Below, in pieces: positions 36,648 to 45,957 of a DNA stretch of 64,000 nt. Location: NCBI RefSeq assembly GCF_023955655.1, contig NZ_JAMXHT010000001.1, positions 558,001 through 622,000 of the forward strand, read 5' to 3'. Position 1 is the stretch's first letter. Each line of letters starts with the position of its first letter. The translations under genes and the position numbers were made by a program. This DNA comes from Ralstonia soli (lineage in GTDB: Bacteria > Pseudomonadota > Gammaproteobacteria > Burkholderiales > Burkholderiaceae). The notes beneath the pieces are model-generated. The model was not told the DNA's origin. It saw only the letters and a program-made list of their open reading frames with translations, and did no database searches.

Positions 36648-37370
36648 TCAGGGCGTGCGCAAGGCAACGACGTTGGTGACGCGGATGGCGCCCGCGCGTT
36701 TGAGCTGCGTGGCGATCTCGCCCAACGTGGTGCCGGTGGTCATCACGTCGTCCACCACGCCGATGTGACGCCCCGCGATGCTCGCCGGCGCTTCGACGAC
36801 GAATGCGCCATGCAGGTTAGCCAGTCGCTCGGCGCGGTCCAGCGTGGCCTGGGCGGGGTTGTCGCGCACGCGGCGCAGGGCCGTGGCGTGAGCAGGAATG
36901 CCCAATTGCCGCTCGAGCCGTCGGGCGATCTCCCAGGCCTGGTTGTACCCGCGTGAGCGCAGACGCGCCGAGGACAGCGGCACGGGCAGCAGCATGTCCG
37001 GCAACCGGCCCGGCGCGGCAATGAGAGCATCGCCCAGGCGTTCGGCCAGCCAGGCCGCCAGCGGCAGCTGCCCCCGAAATTTCAATCCTGTAACCAGGTG
37101 GTCGAGCGGCCAGCCGTAATCTGCAATGACGACGGTCGCATCAAAGTCGGGGGCGCCAGCCAGGCAGGTTCGGCAATGCCGGGCGGCGTACCGTGGTGGC
37201 AGCGCAATCGCGCACTGGACGCAGCGCCGCGTGTGCAGTAACGGGACCAGATCACCCATGCAGCCATCGCATAACAGCTCGCGCTGAACGGCGCCGCATA
37301 GCGCGCACGTGCACGGCAGCAGATGGCGCAGGCCGGTGCGAAACCATACCGATAACGCGTGTTTGAGCAT
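36648..37370 (-). CDS. comF: ComF family phosphoribosyltransferase-like protein
   Basis: Two hundred and forty residues. The N-terminal zinc-finger part has paired cysteines (CTCALC, CDGC, CVQC, CRTC). The C-terminal type-I phosphoribosyltransferase fold has PVPLSSARLRSRGYNQAWEIAR and the PRPP loop GVVDDVMTTGTTLGE. ComF acts in DNA uptake or single-strand DNA handling during transformation in naturally competent bacteria. It fits with comM in this window. Divergent from the methyltransferase at 37478. Confidence 0.9.
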   Translation of the reverse strand: MLKHALSVWFRTGLRHLLPCTCALCGAVQRELLCDGCMGDLVPLLHTRRCVQCAIALPPRYAARHCRTCLAGAPDFDATVVIADYGWPLDHLVTGLKFRGQLPLAAWLAERLGDALIAAPGRLPDMLLPVPLSSARLRSRGYNQAWEIARRLERQLGIPAHATALRRVRDNPAQATLDRAERLANLHGAFVVEAPASIAGRHIGVVDDVMTTGTTLGEIATQLKRAGAIRVTNVVALRTP

Positions 37371-37477
37371 GTAAAAAGCCGCTATCCAAGCCGATTTGCG
37401 GCCATTGCGCTATCGGACGGCGCCTCAAACTGCGGGCCGGTATACTTGGCGACCGCAGCATCCTGCCCGTCTTCCCG

Positions 37478-38419
37478 ATGTCCGACCCCGTCCTTGCTCG
37501 TCCTGCCGCCCTGCGGCGCGCTTTCGATCGCCGCGCTGCGCGTTTCGCCGACGCGGATTTCCTCCTGCGCGAAGTGGGCAGCCGCATGCAGGACAGGCTG
37601 TCGTATATCAAGGCGGCGCCCGCGCGCGCGCTGGATCTGGGTTGCGGCCTGGGGCAAGGCTTGGCGGTGCTGCGCGCGCAGTACCCGGACGCGCAGATCT
37701 GCGGTGTCGACTGGTCGTCCTCCATGCTGGCGCGGGCGCAGAAGCTGGACCCGCAGCGCACCGACGCCGGCTGGCTGGGCCGGCTCCTGAAGAAGCGCCC
37801 CGTCTTTGATTTCGCCCAGGCTGACTTCCGCGCGCTGCCGTTTGCCGGCGCGTCGTTCGATCTGCTGTGGTCGAACCTAGCGCTGCACTGGGACCCGGCA
37901 CCGCATGCGATCTTCCCCGAGTGGCACCGCATCACCACGGAAGGCGGTCTGCTGATGTTCAGCCTGTTTGGCCCCGACACCCTGCGCGAGCTGCGCAGCG
38001 CCCTGGCTGGCATTGATGCCGACGTCCACACGCTGCGCTTCGTCGATATGCACGACATTGGCGACATGCTGGTGCATAGCCGCTGGTCCACGCCCGTCAT
38101 GGACATGGAACAGCTCACCATCACCTATGAAACACCGCAGGCGCTGCTGGCCGACGTGCACCTGCTCGGCGGCATGGCCGGCCTGACCGACGAAGCGGGC
38201 CGCAGCCTCGCCGGCACGGGCCTGCATACGCCGCGCTGGCGGCAGCGACTATTCGACGCACTCGATGCGCAACGCAATCCCGACGGGCTGATCCCGCTCA
38301 CGTTCGAAATCGTTTACGGCCACGCGTGGAAGCTCGCGCCGACCCCGCGACAGGCGCTGGACGAGCAGGGGCGGGCGATGATTCCGGTCGATCAGATCGG
38401 TCGCAAGCCGCGCGCCTGA
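37478..38419 (+). CDS. Class I SAM methyltransferase, BioC-like
   Basis: A 313-residue protein with SAM motif I LDLGCGLGQG (residues about 52-61), acidic motif II VDWSSSM, a post-motif FDLLWSNLALHWDPAPHAIFPEWHR and a C-terminal lid ending in LTFEIVYGHAWKL. The pattern (N-terminal RRAFDRRAARF, SNLALHW) is that of malonyl-ACP O-methyltransferase BioC, the first committed step of pimeloyl synthesis. No other biotin gene is in the window, so the exact substrate is unproven. Confidence 0.82.
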   Translation: MSDPVLARPAALRRAFDRRAARFADADFLLREVGSRMQDRLSYIKAAPARALDLGCGLGQGLAVLRAQYPDAQICGVDWSSSMLARAQKLDPQRTDAGWLGRLLKKRPVFDFAQADFRALPFAGASFDLLWSNLALHWDPAPHAIFPEWHRITTEGGLLMFSLFGPDTLRELRSALAGIDADVHTLRFVDMHDIGDMLVHSRWSTPVMDMEQLTITYETPQALLADVHLLGGMAGLTDEAGRSLAGTGLHTPRWRQRLFDALDAQRNPDGLIPLTFEIVYGHAWKLAPTPRQALDEQGRAMIPVDQIGRKPRA

Positions 38420-38490
38420 CACGCTTCTTGATGCAAAAACGTCATTGACTGCCCTTGTCAAGCCGGGACTTGCATAAAGGCGCTTTGCCT

Positions 38491-38519
38491 TGTTTGGGGT
38501 CAATTGCAACCATATAATG
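38491..38519 (+). promoter_or_regulatory. Sigma-70 promoter of the cytochrome oxidase locus
   Basis: TTGTTT (38491-38496), a 17-base spacer and a perfect TATAAT (38514-38519). It lies 95 bp before the DUF2244 gene that heads the cta genes. Confidence 0.65.
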
Positions 38520-38613
38520 CGCCAGTTTGTCGCAGCAGTTCCCCAAAAGGCCTGTCCCGTTTTTTTGCCGCGGGCGAACCGTTCGGGTATGCATCCGAGG
38601 CAGGAGTGGTTCA

Positions 38614-39144
38614 ATGCACGACATTGCGAATGTATGCGTTGATTCCGCGCTCCACCCAGCATGCGGCGCCTCCACCATCCCGGAATCGCCGCGCAAGCAC
38701 TGGCTCATGAAGCGAAACTGCTCGCTTTCACCTCGCCAGGTCGGCTGGTTCTACCTCTCGATTGTCATTCTCTCGTTCGTGATCGCTTCGTTCTTTGCCT
38801 GGCAAGGTGCGTGGATGGTGTTGCCTTTCTCGGGGCTGGAGGTCGCGATTCTCGGATGGGCATTGCTGTACTATGCCCGCCACGCCTCCGATTACGAGCA
38901 CGTCTGGCTGGACGAAGATGCGCTGGTGGTCGAACAGGCCTTCGCGAGCCGACGGGTACGCCAGGTCTTCAACGCGCGCTGGGTGCGGGTGGAGCTGGAG
39001 GACCCGCTGCGAGAGCAGGTCGCGCTGTGTTCGAGCGGGCGCGTCGTGCGAGTGGGAAGATTTCTCGATCCTGCTGGCCGGCGGCGTTTCGCAGACGAGC
39101 TTTCCCGGTGTTTGGAGCTTGGGTCGCCACCCCACGTTCCGTGA
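38614..39144 (+). CDS. DUF2244 membrane protein heading the cox locus
   Basis: A 176-residue protein from ATG 38614 (AGGAG). An in-frame ATG at 38707 (MKRNCSLSPRQVGWFYLSIV) is an alternative that starts nearer the conserved domain. Two adjacent membrane helices (YLSIVILSFVIASFFAW and VLPFSGLEVAILGWALLYYA) are followed by a small beta-rich domain (VWLDEDALVVEQAFASRRVRQ). This is the DUF2244 pattern; such genes recur beside cytochrome oxidase genes, but no role is proven. Confidence 0.8.
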   Translation: MHDIANVCVDSALHPACGASTIPESPRKHWLMKRNCSLSPRQVGWFYLSIVILSFVIASFFAWQGAWMVLPFSGLEVAILGWALLYYARHASDYEHVWLDEDALVVEQAFASRRVRQVFNARWVRVELEDPLREQVALCSSGRVVRVGRFLDPAGRRRFADELSRCLELGSPPHVP

Positions 39145-39193
39145 GCCTCGCACCGGGGCAGAGTGGAATCTGTAAATTGTGGGACAACGAAAA

Positions 39194-40450
39194 ATGAAAA
39201 TGTTGAACAAGACATTGGCAAGTTTGCTGACGGCAGGTTCTCTCCTCGCCCTCGGTCAAACGGCCCAGGCAGTGGAAGACATGCCGGGCGGCCCCGCAGT
39301 GCGGCAGCTCAATCTCACGGCTCCGGTCACCAAGATCGCCGCCGAGATTCATTGGCTGCACTGGATGATGCTGATCATCTGTATCGTGATCTTCATCGGT
39401 GTATTCGGGGTGATGTTCTACTCCATTTTCAAGCACCGTAAGTCGGTCGGCCACAAGCCGGCGACGTTCCACGAAAGCACCACGGTTGAAATTATCTGGA
39501 CCATCGTGCCGTTCCTGATCGTGATCGGGATGGCGCTGCCGGCCACCAAGGCCGTGGTCGCCATGAAGGACACCACCAATTCCGACCTCACCATCAAGGC
39601 CACCGGCTACCAGTGGAAGTGGGGTTACGACTACCTGAAGGGCGAAGGCGAGGGCATCTCGTTCCTCTCCACGCTCACCACCCCGCGCGATCAGATCAAC
39701 AACCAGGCGCCCAAGAGCACCACGTACCTGATCGAGGTCGACAACGAACTCGTCGTGCCGGTCAACCGCAAGGTGCGCATCGTCACCACCGCCAACGACG
39801 TGATCCACTCGTGGATGATCCCTGCGTTTGGCGTGAAGCAGGATGCGATTCCGGGCTTCGTGCGCGACACGTGGTTCAAGGCCGAGAAGGTCGGCGTGTA
39901 CCGCGGCCAGTGCGCCGAGCTGTGCGGCAAGGAACACGCCTTCATGCCGATCGTCGTGCGCGTGGTTTCGCAGGACGACTACACCAAGTGGGTCGACGGC
40001 AAGAAGAAGGAATTGGCCGCCAAGGCTGATGATCCGAACAAGACCTACACGCTGGAAGAACTCAAGTCGCGTGGCGAGAAGGTCTACACCGCCAACTGCG
40101 CGGTCTGCCACCAGCCGAACGGCAAGGGCGGCGGCCCGTTCCCGGCGCTCGACGGCTCGAAGATCGCCAACGGCCCGCTGGCCGGCCACGTGGATATCGT
40201 GCTGCACGGCAAGGCTGCAATGCCGCCCTGGGCCTCGGCACTCAACGATGTGGAAATCGCCTCCGTCATCACGTACGAACGGAACAACTGGGGCAACCAT
40301 ACCGGTGACCTGCTGCAGCCGTCGCAAGTGAAGGACGCACGCGGCGGCAAGATGCCCGAAGGCGGCGGCGCCAAGACTGCCGCTGCTGAGCCCGCCGGCA
40401 AGGTGGCCACCCAACAAGTGAATGCGGCGCAAGACCGCAGCGCTAGCTGA
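39194..40450 (+). CDS. ctaC: Cytochrome c oxidase subunit II with fused cytochrome c domain
   Basis: From ATG 39194 it has 418 residues: a signal peptide (cleavage near QTAQA), two membrane helices (about 55-78 and 97-116) and a cupredoxin domain with CuA ligands His205, Cys240, Glu242, Cys244, His248 and Met251 (YRGQCAELCGKEHAFM). A C-terminal cytochrome c domain follows with heme motif CAVCH (302-306) and a probable axial Met in KAAMPPW. The fusion makes it a caa3-like subunit II. The C-terminal tail is Ala-rich and nonconserved. Confidence 0.95.
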   Translation: MKMLNKTLASLLTAGSLLALGQTAQAVEDMPGGPAVRQLNLTAPVTKIAAEIHWLHWMMLIICIVIFIGVFGVMFYSIFKHRKSVGHKPATFHESTTVEIIWTIVPFLIVIGMALPATKAVVAMKDTTNSDLTIKATGYQWKWGYDYLKGEGEGISFLSTLTTPRDQINNQAPKSTTYLIEVDNELVVPVNRKVRIVTTANDVIHSWMIPAFGVKQDAIPGFVRDTWFKAEKVGVYRGQCAELCGKEHAFMPIVVRVVSQDDYTKWVDGKKKELAAKADDPNKTYTLEELKSRGEKVYTANCAVCHQPNGKGGGPFPALDGSKIANGPLAGHVDIVLHGKAAMPPWASALNDVEIASVITYERNNWGNHTGDLLQPSQVKDARGGKMPEGGGAKTAAAEPAGKVATQQVNAAQDRSAS

Positions 40451-40502
40451 TTGATCGTCTGCCGATCGTCTGCGTAAGGAAACGAATCCAAGGAGTTCTT
40501 CG

Positions 40503-42107
40503 ATGAGCACCGCTGTTACGCACCCGCAAGATCACGCGCACGGTCATGGAGACGACCACGCGCACGACCATCCGCACGGCTGGCGCCGTTGGCTGTTTGC
40601 GACCAACCATAAGGACATCGGTACGCTGTACCTGCTGTTCTCGTTCATGATGTTGCTCTCGGGCGGCACGCTGGCACTGCTGATCCGCCTGGAGTTGTTC
40701 CAGCCGGGCCTGCAATTCTTCCACCCGGAGTTGTTCAACCAGTTCACCACGCTGCACGGCCTGATCATGGTGTTCGGCGCGATCATGCCGGCCTTCGTGG
40801 GTTTTGCGAACTGGATGATCCCGCTGCAGGTCGGCGCATCCGACATGGCCTTTGCGCGGATGAACAACTTCAGCTTCTGGTTGCTGCCGCCGGCGGCACT
40901 GCTGCTGGTGGGCTCGTTCTTCGCGCCGGGCGGCGCTACGGCTGCCGGCTGGACGCTCTATGCGCCGCTGTCGGTGCAGATGGGCCCGGGCATGGACATG
41001 GCGATCTTCGCGGTGCACATCATGGGTGCCTCGTCGATCATGGGCGCGATCAACATCATCGTGACCATCCTGAACATGCGCGCGCCCGGCATGACGCTGA
41101 TGAAGATGCCGATGTTCTGCTGGACGTGGCTGATCACCGCTTACCTGCTGATCGCCGTGATGCCGGTGCTGGCAGGCGCGATCACCATGGTGCTGACCGA
41201 TCGTCACTTCGGCACGAGCTTCTTCTCGGCCGCCGGCGGCGGTGACCCGGTGATGTACCAGCACATCTTCTGGTTCTTCGGGCACCCCGAGGTGTACATC
41301 ATGATCTTGCCGGCGTTCGGCATCATCAGCCAGATCGTGCCGGCCTTTGCGCGCAAGCCGCTGTTCGGCTACAGCTCGATGGTGTACGCCACGGCGTCGA
41401 TCGCCATCCTGTCGTTCATCGTGTGGGCGCACCACATGTTCACGACCGGCATGCCCGTCACTGGCCAGCTGTTCTTCATGTACGCGACGATGCTGATCGC
41501 GGTGCCGACCGGCGTGAAGATCTTCAACTGGGTGGCCACGATGTGGCGCGGCTCGATGACGTTCGAGACGCCGATGCTGTTTGCGATTGGCTTCATCTTC
41601 GTGTTCACGGTGGGCGGCTTCACGGGCCTGATCCTGGCCGTGGCTCCGATCGACATCCAGCTGCAGGACACCTACTACGTGGTGGCGCACTTCCACTACG
41701 TGCTGGTGGCCGGCTCGCTGTTCGCGCTGTTCGCGGGCTTCTACTACTGGGGTCCGAAGTGGTCGGGCTACATGTACAGCGAGACGCGCGGCAAGATCCA
41801 TTTCTGGGGTTCGATGATCACCTTCAACCTCACGTTCTTCCCGATGCACTTCCTGGGCCTGGCCGGCATGCCGCGCCGCTATGCGGATTACCCGCAGCAG
41901 TTCGCCGATTTCAACGCCGTGGCGTCGATCGGTGCACTGGGCTTCGGTCTGATGCAGGTGTATTTCTTCTTCTTCGTGGTGCTGCCGTCGTACCGCGGTG
42001 GCGAGAAGGCCGCCGACAAGCCGTGGGATGGCGCGGAAGGCCTGGAGTGGACCGTGCCATCGCCGGCGCCGTTCCACACGTTTGAAGAACCGCCGCACGT
42101 GAAGTAA
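40503..42107 (+). CDS. ctaD: Cytochrome c oxidase subunit I
   Basis: A 534-residue heme-copper oxidase core with twelve membrane helices. Ligands for low-spin heme a, heme a3 and CuB are visible: [26 protein letters not shown] (CuB His and the cross-linked Tyr), [11 protein letters not shown] (CuB His pair) and [13 protein letters not shown] (heme His pair). The N-terminus is His-rich ([20 protein letters not shown]), which is unusual and could bind copper (inference). RBS AAGGAG precedes the ATG. Confidence 0.97.
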   Translation: MSTAVTHPQDHAHGHGDDHAHDHPHGWRRWLFATNHKDIGTLYLLFSFMMLLSGGTLALLIRLELFQPGLQFFHPELFNQFTTLHGLIMVFGAIMPAFVGFANWMIPLQVGASDMAFARMNNFSFWLLPPAALLLVGSFFAPGGATAAGWTLYAPLSVQMGPGMDMAIFAVHIMGASSIMGAINIIVTILNMRAPGMTLMKMPMFCWTWLITAYLLIAVMPVLAGAITMVLTDRHFGTSFFSAAGGGDPVMYQHIFWFFGHPEVYIMILPAFGIISQIVPAFARKPLFGYSSMVYATASIAILSFIVWAHHMFTTGMPVTGQLFFMYATMLIAVPTGVKIFNWVATMWRGSMTFETPMLFAIGFIFVFTVGGFTGLILAVAPIDIQLQDTYYVVAHFHYVLVAGSLFALFAGFYYWGPKWSGYMYSETRGKIHFWGSMITFNLTFFPMHFLGLAGMPRRYADYPQQFADFNAVASIGALGFGLMQVYFFFFVVLPSYRGGEKAADKPWDGAEGLEWTVPSPAPFHTFEEPPHVK

Positions 42108-42159
42108 TGCAGGTGTTGCGGAGCCCGCTTGTGCTGGCTCCGCAATCCTCCGGACCACC

Positions 42160-42291
42160 ATGTCGAATCCAGAAAAAAGCCCAACGCCCGAGCAACGCGC
42201 TGCAAACCGTCGCCTGGCATTCATCCTCGGCTCCATCGCGTTGGTTTTCTTTCTGGGTGTGATTTTCAAGCGTGTGGTGTTTGGCGGTTAG
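42160..42291 (+). CDS. Cytochrome oxidase small assembly protein
   Basis: A 43-residue protein starting MSNPEKSPTPEQRAANRRLA, with one C-terminal membrane helix (FILGSIALVFFLGVIFKRVV). It lies between ctaD and ctaG, 53 bp after ctaD, where beta-proteobacteria carry a tiny cytochrome-oxidase-assembly protein of this form. No enzymatic motif. The reading frame and position support it despite its size. Confidence 0.75.
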   Translation: MSNPEKSPTPEQRAANRRLAFILGSIALVFFLGVIFKRVVFGG

Positions 42292-42323
42292 CCGGGCACG
42301 TGGCCGCTGAACCAAGACTGCAT

Positions 42324-42917
42324 ATGAGCCAGGCACCGAACCCCAACGACAAGATCATCGAACGCGGGCTGAACCGCTCCATGCTCGGCAAGCTGGCGGT
42401 GGTCGTCGTGATGATGTTCGGCTTTGGCTACGCGATGGTGCCGCTGTACAAGAAGATCTGCGAAGTCACGAACATCAACGTGCTCAACACGCGGGATGAG
42501 GATGGCGGCGCGCTGCGCAACTCGCAGGTCGACAAGACGCGCACGATCACGGTGGAATTCGATTCGAACAGCCAGGGGCCGTTCCGCTTCCGCCCGGTCA
42601 AGAACAGCATGGATGTGCATCCCGGCGAGATCAGCCAGATCGTCTACGAGGTGGTGAACAAGGAGGGGCGGACGGTGGAGGCGCAGGCCATCCCGAGTTA
42701 CGCGCCCAAGCAGGCAACCGAGTTCTTCAAGAAGATCGAGTGTTTCTGTTTCAAGCAGCAGACGCTAACGGCCAATGAATCACGCGAGATGCCGGTAGTG
42801 TTTGTGATTGATCCGGATCTTCCGAAGGACGTGAAGACGATCACGCTGTCCTACACTTTCTTTGAGATTCACGCACCGTCCGCCATCAAGCCGGCGATGC
42901 CGACGAAAGGAACGTAA
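42324..42917 (+). CDS. ctaG: Cytochrome c oxidase assembly protein CtaG (Cox11)
   Basis: A 197-residue copper chaperone for CuB of subunit I. It has one N-terminal membrane helix (KLAVVVVMMFGFGYAMVPLY), then an immunoglobulin-like domain with the copper-binding CFCF motif (KIECFCFKQQTL). Other Cox11 segments are VNKEGRTVEAQAIPSYAPKQA and MPVVFVIDPDLPKDV. Start ATG 42324. It directly follows the small assembly protein. Confidence 0.95.
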   Translation: MSQAPNPNDKIIERGLNRSMLGKLAVVVVMMFGFGYAMVPLYKKICEVTNINVLNTRDEDGGALRNSQVDKTRTITVEFDSNSQGPFRFRPVKNSMDVHPGEISQIVYEVVNKEGRTVEAQAIPSYAPKQATEFFKKIECFCFKQQTLTANESREMPVVFVIDPDLPKDVKTITLSYTFFEIHAPSAIKPAMPTKGT

Positions 42918-42931
42918 GGGAACGTGAGGAC

Positions 42932-43144
42932 ATGGACGAACTGAAGGAAGCGACCAAGCGACGCGCGTCATTTGCACAGACGATGAAGGCGGTGTTCTGG
43001 TCCTTCTTCGGTGTGCGCAAGGGCCGCGATCACGATCGCGACATGGCGCAGCTGAACCCGGTGCACGTGATCATCGCAGGCGTTCTGGCGGCGGTGCTGT
43101 TTATTGTGGTGCTGTTGCTGATCGTGCGTGCGGTCGTTGGTTGA
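42932..43144 (+). CDS. DUF2970 small membrane protein
   Basis: Seventy residues: a charged N-terminus (MDELKEATKRRASFAQ), the WSFFGVRKGRDHDRDM motif and one C-terminal membrane helix (VHVIIAGVLAAVLFIVVLLLIV). This is the DUF2970 pattern, regularly found between ctaG and ctaE in beta-proteobacteria. It is presumed to help assemble the oxidase; function unproven. RBS GAGG, 14 bp after ctaG. Confidence 0.82.
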   Translation: MDELKEATKRRASFAQTMKAVFWSFFGVRKGRDHDRDMAQLNPVHVIIAGVLAAVLFIVVLLLIVRAVVG

Positions 43145-43224
43145 AGGTTGAGGAGACGGCCTGCGCAGTATGGGCCGGGCAACATCGAGTGAATTCTTAA
43201 AAAAATAGAGCTGGAGAAAAAGAG

Positions 43225-44085
43225 ATGAGTGCGAATCGAGCGAACGCTCCGTACTACTTCGTGCCCGGGCCGTCGCGGCATCCGATTTCGGCTTCCATCG
43301 GTCTGCTGATCGTGCTGTTCAGCGCGGCCGCGTGGGTGAATGCCCAGCCGTGGGCGCCGTGGACGTTCCTGGTCGGCCTGCTATGGTTCCTGTTCGTGCT
43401 GCGCTCGTGGTTTGCCGACGCCATCTCCGAATCCGAGGGCGGCCAGTACGGCGAACGCGTGGACGCATCCTTCCGCTGGTCGATGAGCTGGTTCATCTTC
43501 TCGGAGGTGATGTTCTTCGCGGCGTTCTTCGGCGCGCTGTTCTATGCCCGCAATATCGCCATGCCGTGGCTGGGCGACCTGAACAACAAGCTGCTGTGGC
43601 CCGACTTCAACGCGCTGTGGCCGAACGCCGGCCCGGCCGGCACGGTGTCGCCGTTCACGACGATGGGTCCGTGGCCGATCCCGACGATCAACACGGCGCT
43701 GCTGCTGACCTCGGGTGTGACGCTCACGTGGGCGCACCATGCGCTGCGTGAAGGCAAGCGTGCGCAGGTCATCCAGGGGCTGCTGCTGACGATCATCCTG
43801 GGCTTCACGTTCATGGGCTTCCAGGCGTTCGAATACATCCACGCGTATCACGAGTTGAACCTGAAGCTGACGTCCGGCATCTACGGTTCGACGTTCTTCC
43901 TGCTGACGGGCTTCCACGGCTTTCACGTGACGATGGGCGCGATCATGCTGGCAGTGGTGCTGGGCCGCGTGATCAAGGGACACTTCACGCCGGAGCATCA
44001 CTTCGCGTTCGAAGGCGCCGCCTGGTATTGGCACTTCGTGGACGTGGTGTGGTTGGGCCTGTACGTGGTGGTGTACTGGCTTTAA
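43225..44085 (+). CDS. ctaE: Cytochrome c oxidase subunit III
   Basis: A 286-residue, seven-helix subunit. Family motifs: YYFVPGPSRHPISAS, FRWSMSWFIFSEVMFFAAFFGALFY (with the conserved membrane-buried Glu), TWAHHALREGKR and FEGAAWYWHFVDVVWLGLYVVVYW. It is preceded by GGAG and an A/T-rich gap. A terminator follows at 44138, so the structural gene unit ends here. Confidence 0.97.
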   Translation: MSANRANAPYYFVPGPSRHPISASIGLLIVLFSAAAWVNAQPWAPWTFLVGLLWFLFVLRSWFADAISESEGGQYGERVDASFRWSMSWFIFSEVMFFAAFFGALFYARNIAMPWLGDLNNKLLWPDFNALWPNAGPAGTVSPFTTMGPWPIPTINTALLLTSGVTLTWAHHALREGKRAQVIQGLLLTIILGFTFMGFQAFEYIHAYHELNLKLTSGIYGSTFFLLTGFHGFHVTMGAIMLAVVLGRVIKGHFTPEHHFAFEGAAWYWHFVDVVWLGLYVVVYWL

Positions 44086-44137
44086 AGGCAACGTGGATGG
44101 GGCGGCGCTGCGTCGTCCCGTCATCCGCCCAAGAAAT

Positions 44138-44176
44138 GCCGCAGACGGGATACCGCTGCGGCGTTTTCGTTTTTCC
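44138..44176 (+). terminator. Terminator after ctaE
   Basis: GCCGCAG (44138-44144) / CTGCGGC (44156-44162), followed by GTTTTCGTTTTT. Confidence 0.75.
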
Positions 44177-44197
44177 GGCGCCGGTGATTGTGGGCCG

Positions 44198-44407
44198 CTA
44201 CTGGCCGAAGCGGATGCCGGTGCTGTGGATCCAGCCGAGCCGGTTCGCTACCAGGATGAAGATGAACAGCGCGATCGAAAAGCCGACGCGGAACATCAGG
44301 GAGCGGACGGTGCGGTTGCTGTGGCCCTTGTCGCGCATAAGGAAGAACAGCGCGGAGGCCAAGCTGCCGAGGATCATCAGGAACGCAATGGCAACGACGA
44401 TGCGCAT
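44198..44407 (-). CDS. Twin-transmembrane DUF2909 protein
   Basis: Sixty-nine residues with two hydrophobic helices (IVVAIAFLMILGSLASALFFLM and FRVGFSIALFIFILVANRLGW) joined by a short basic loop (RDKGHSNRTVRS). This matches DUF2909, which in beta-proteobacteria is found antiparallel to the cta genes, between ctaE and surf1, as here. Function unknown; probably an oxidase-related membrane factor. Confidence 0.8.
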   Translation of the reverse strand: MRIVVAIAFLMILGSLASALFFLMRDKGHSNRTVRSLMFRVGFSIALFIFILVANRLGWIHSTGIRFGQ

Positions 44408-44474
44408 GGAGGCTGGGGGTGAGAGGTGAGGCGGTGGAAATGGGTGTCGAGCATTATCTCATCGAGGCTAGGCA

Positions 44475-45245
44475 ATGACCGTGCGCGTGCCGATGCGCCA
44501 GTGGTTTGCGCCGGTGCCGATGCTGGCGGGTCTCGTGCTGATTGCGCTGACATGTTGGCTGGGCCGTTGGCAGCTCTCCCGTGCGCACGAGCGCATCGAG
44601 CGGCAGGCCACCATCATGGCACTGCAGAATGCGCCGGCGCAGCGCGTCACCGCCCAGCCAGTCGCGGCCGAAGCGGTGATGTATCGGCCGGTCTTGCTGC
44701 GCGGCACGTTCGATGTGGCGCACACGGTGTTGCTTGAGAACCGCCCGCACACGATCAACGGCGTCTCACGCCCGGGTTTTGAGGTGTTGATCCCGCTGAT
44801 GCTGGAAGGCGCGGGCGGGCGGGCCGTACTGGTCAATCGGGGCTGGTTGCCGAGGGATCCGGCGGACCGCACCCGCATCGCGCCGTACACCACGCCGGCG
44901 GGCGAAGTGCAGGTTGAAGGGGTGGCGGTGCCACATGCGAGCCGTGTCTTCAGCCTGGGGGCTCGGGACGGCTCGGATGAAGTCGGTCACCGACTTAGGC
45001 AGAATATCGACCTCGACGCTTTTTCGCGCGAAATCGGCGTGCCGCTTCAACCGTTTGTGGTCGAGCAGCAATCCGACGCGCAGGACGGCCTGGCGCGCGA
45101 TTGGCCGCGCGCAGACCTGGGCGCCGACCGCAATTACGGCTACGCATTCCAGTGGTTTGCGATGGCGGCGGCAGTGCTAGGGCTGATGATCTTCTACAGC
45201 GTGCGGCGCTATCGCCGCTTGGCGGACGCCTCCAAGCCCGTCTGA
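44475..45245 (+). CDS. SURF1 family cytochrome oxidase assembly protein
   Basis: Two hundred and fifty-six residues with the SURF1 topology: an N-terminal helix (PMLAGLVLIALTCWLGRWQLSRA), a large periplasmic domain and a C-terminal helix (WFAMAAAVLGLMIFYSVRRY). Signature segments are RPVLLRGTFDVAHTVLLENRPH, PGFEVLIPL, VNRGWLPRD and the pre-helix NYGYAFQWFAMA. SURF1 helps insert heme a into subunit I. Confidence 0.92.
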   Translation: MTVRVPMRQWFAPVPMLAGLVLIALTCWLGRWQLSRAHERIERQATIMALQNAPAQRVTAQPVAAEAVMYRPVLLRGTFDVAHTVLLENRPHTINGVSRPGFEVLIPLMLEGAGGRAVLVNRGWLPRDPADRTRIAPYTTPAGEVQVEGVAVPHASRVFSLGARDGSDEVGHRLRQNIDLDAFSREIGVPLQPFVVEQQSDAQDGLARDWPRADLGADRNYGYAFQWFAMAAAVLGLMIFYSVRRYRRLADASKPV

Positions 45246-45297
45246 ACACGAACTCGCGTTGCGGCGTAGTGCCGCAGCTGAATGTATTAGGAATCAC

Positions 45298-45954
45298 ATG
45301 GTGAATCAGGAGTCCACACCCCGCGCGTCCGGCGCGATCGGGGCGTCCGAAGATCCGCGCATCGACGCACGCACGCGCCGGGGCCGCTTGATGATGCTGT
45401 TCCTGCTGCTGGTGTGCGCCTCGCCGGTGATCGCGTCGTACCTCGCGTACTACGTCTTCACGCCGGCAGGCGGCAAGGCGGCATATGGCTCGTTGGTCGA
45501 CCCGCAGCGCCCCATCCCGGCGGGGTTGATGGTGCAGGACGAGCACGGCGCCGAGGTGCCGCTCGCCAGCCTCAAGGGCAAGTGGCTGATGGTCTCGGTG
45601 GACGGCAGTGCTTGCGACGACAACTGCGCGCGCAAGCTCTTCACCATGCGGCAGTTGCGCATCGGCCAGGGCCCGGACCGCGATCGCATCGTCCCCGTGT
45701 GGCTGGTGACGGATCGCGGCGAGATCGACCCGCGCCTGGTCAAGGCCTACAACGACGACTACGCCGCCGTACGCTTCCTGCGCGCCCCCGAACTGCCGAA
45801 GACCTGGCTGGCCGACAGCAAGACGCTGCCTGCTGATCACCTCTTCCTGGTTGACCCGCTCGGCAACCTGATGATGCAATTTCCGAAAGATCCGGACCCG
45901 AAGAAGGTGCGCGCGGACATGACGCGGCTGCTCAAGTACTCGCGCATCGGATAA
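45298..45954 (+). CDS. SCO-like membrane protein of the cox locus
   Basis: A 218-residue protein from ATG 45298. One membrane helix (RLMMLFLLLVCASPVIASYLAYY) anchors a thioredoxin-like periplasmic domain. That domain holds a CxxxC motif, C106-D-D-N-C110 (VSVDGSACDDNCARKLFTM), and a late ADHLFLVDPLGNLMMQFP. The fold and spacing recall SCO1 copper chaperones, but the Pro after CxxxC is missing, so it is a divergent paralogue of the gene at 48057. Its stop lies 4 bp before ctaA. Confidence 0.75.
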   Translation: MVNQESTPRASGAIGASEDPRIDARTRRGRLMMLFLLLVCASPVIASYLAYYVFTPAGGKAAYGSLVDPQRPIPAGLMVQDEHGAEVPLASLKGKWLMVSVDGSACDDNCARKLFTMRQLRIGQGPDRDRIVPVWLVTDRGEIDPRLVKAYNDDYAAVRFLRAPELPKTWLADSKTLPADHLFLVDPLGNLMMQFPKDPDPKKVRADMTRLLKYSRIG

Positions 45955-45957
45955 ACC

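Noticed and set aside
40443-42269. Long minus-strand open frame (608 codons) opposite ctaD
   Set aside because: It is antisense to an unmistakable subunit I gene, is rich in His/Arg/Gln as expected from the complement of GC-rich codons, and matches no family.
42160-42291. Possibility that the 43-codon frame after ctaD is random
   Set aside because: Rejected as random: it has a charged head, one clean membrane helix, its own start and stop between genes, and the position known for a small oxidase assembly protein, so it is kept as a gene.
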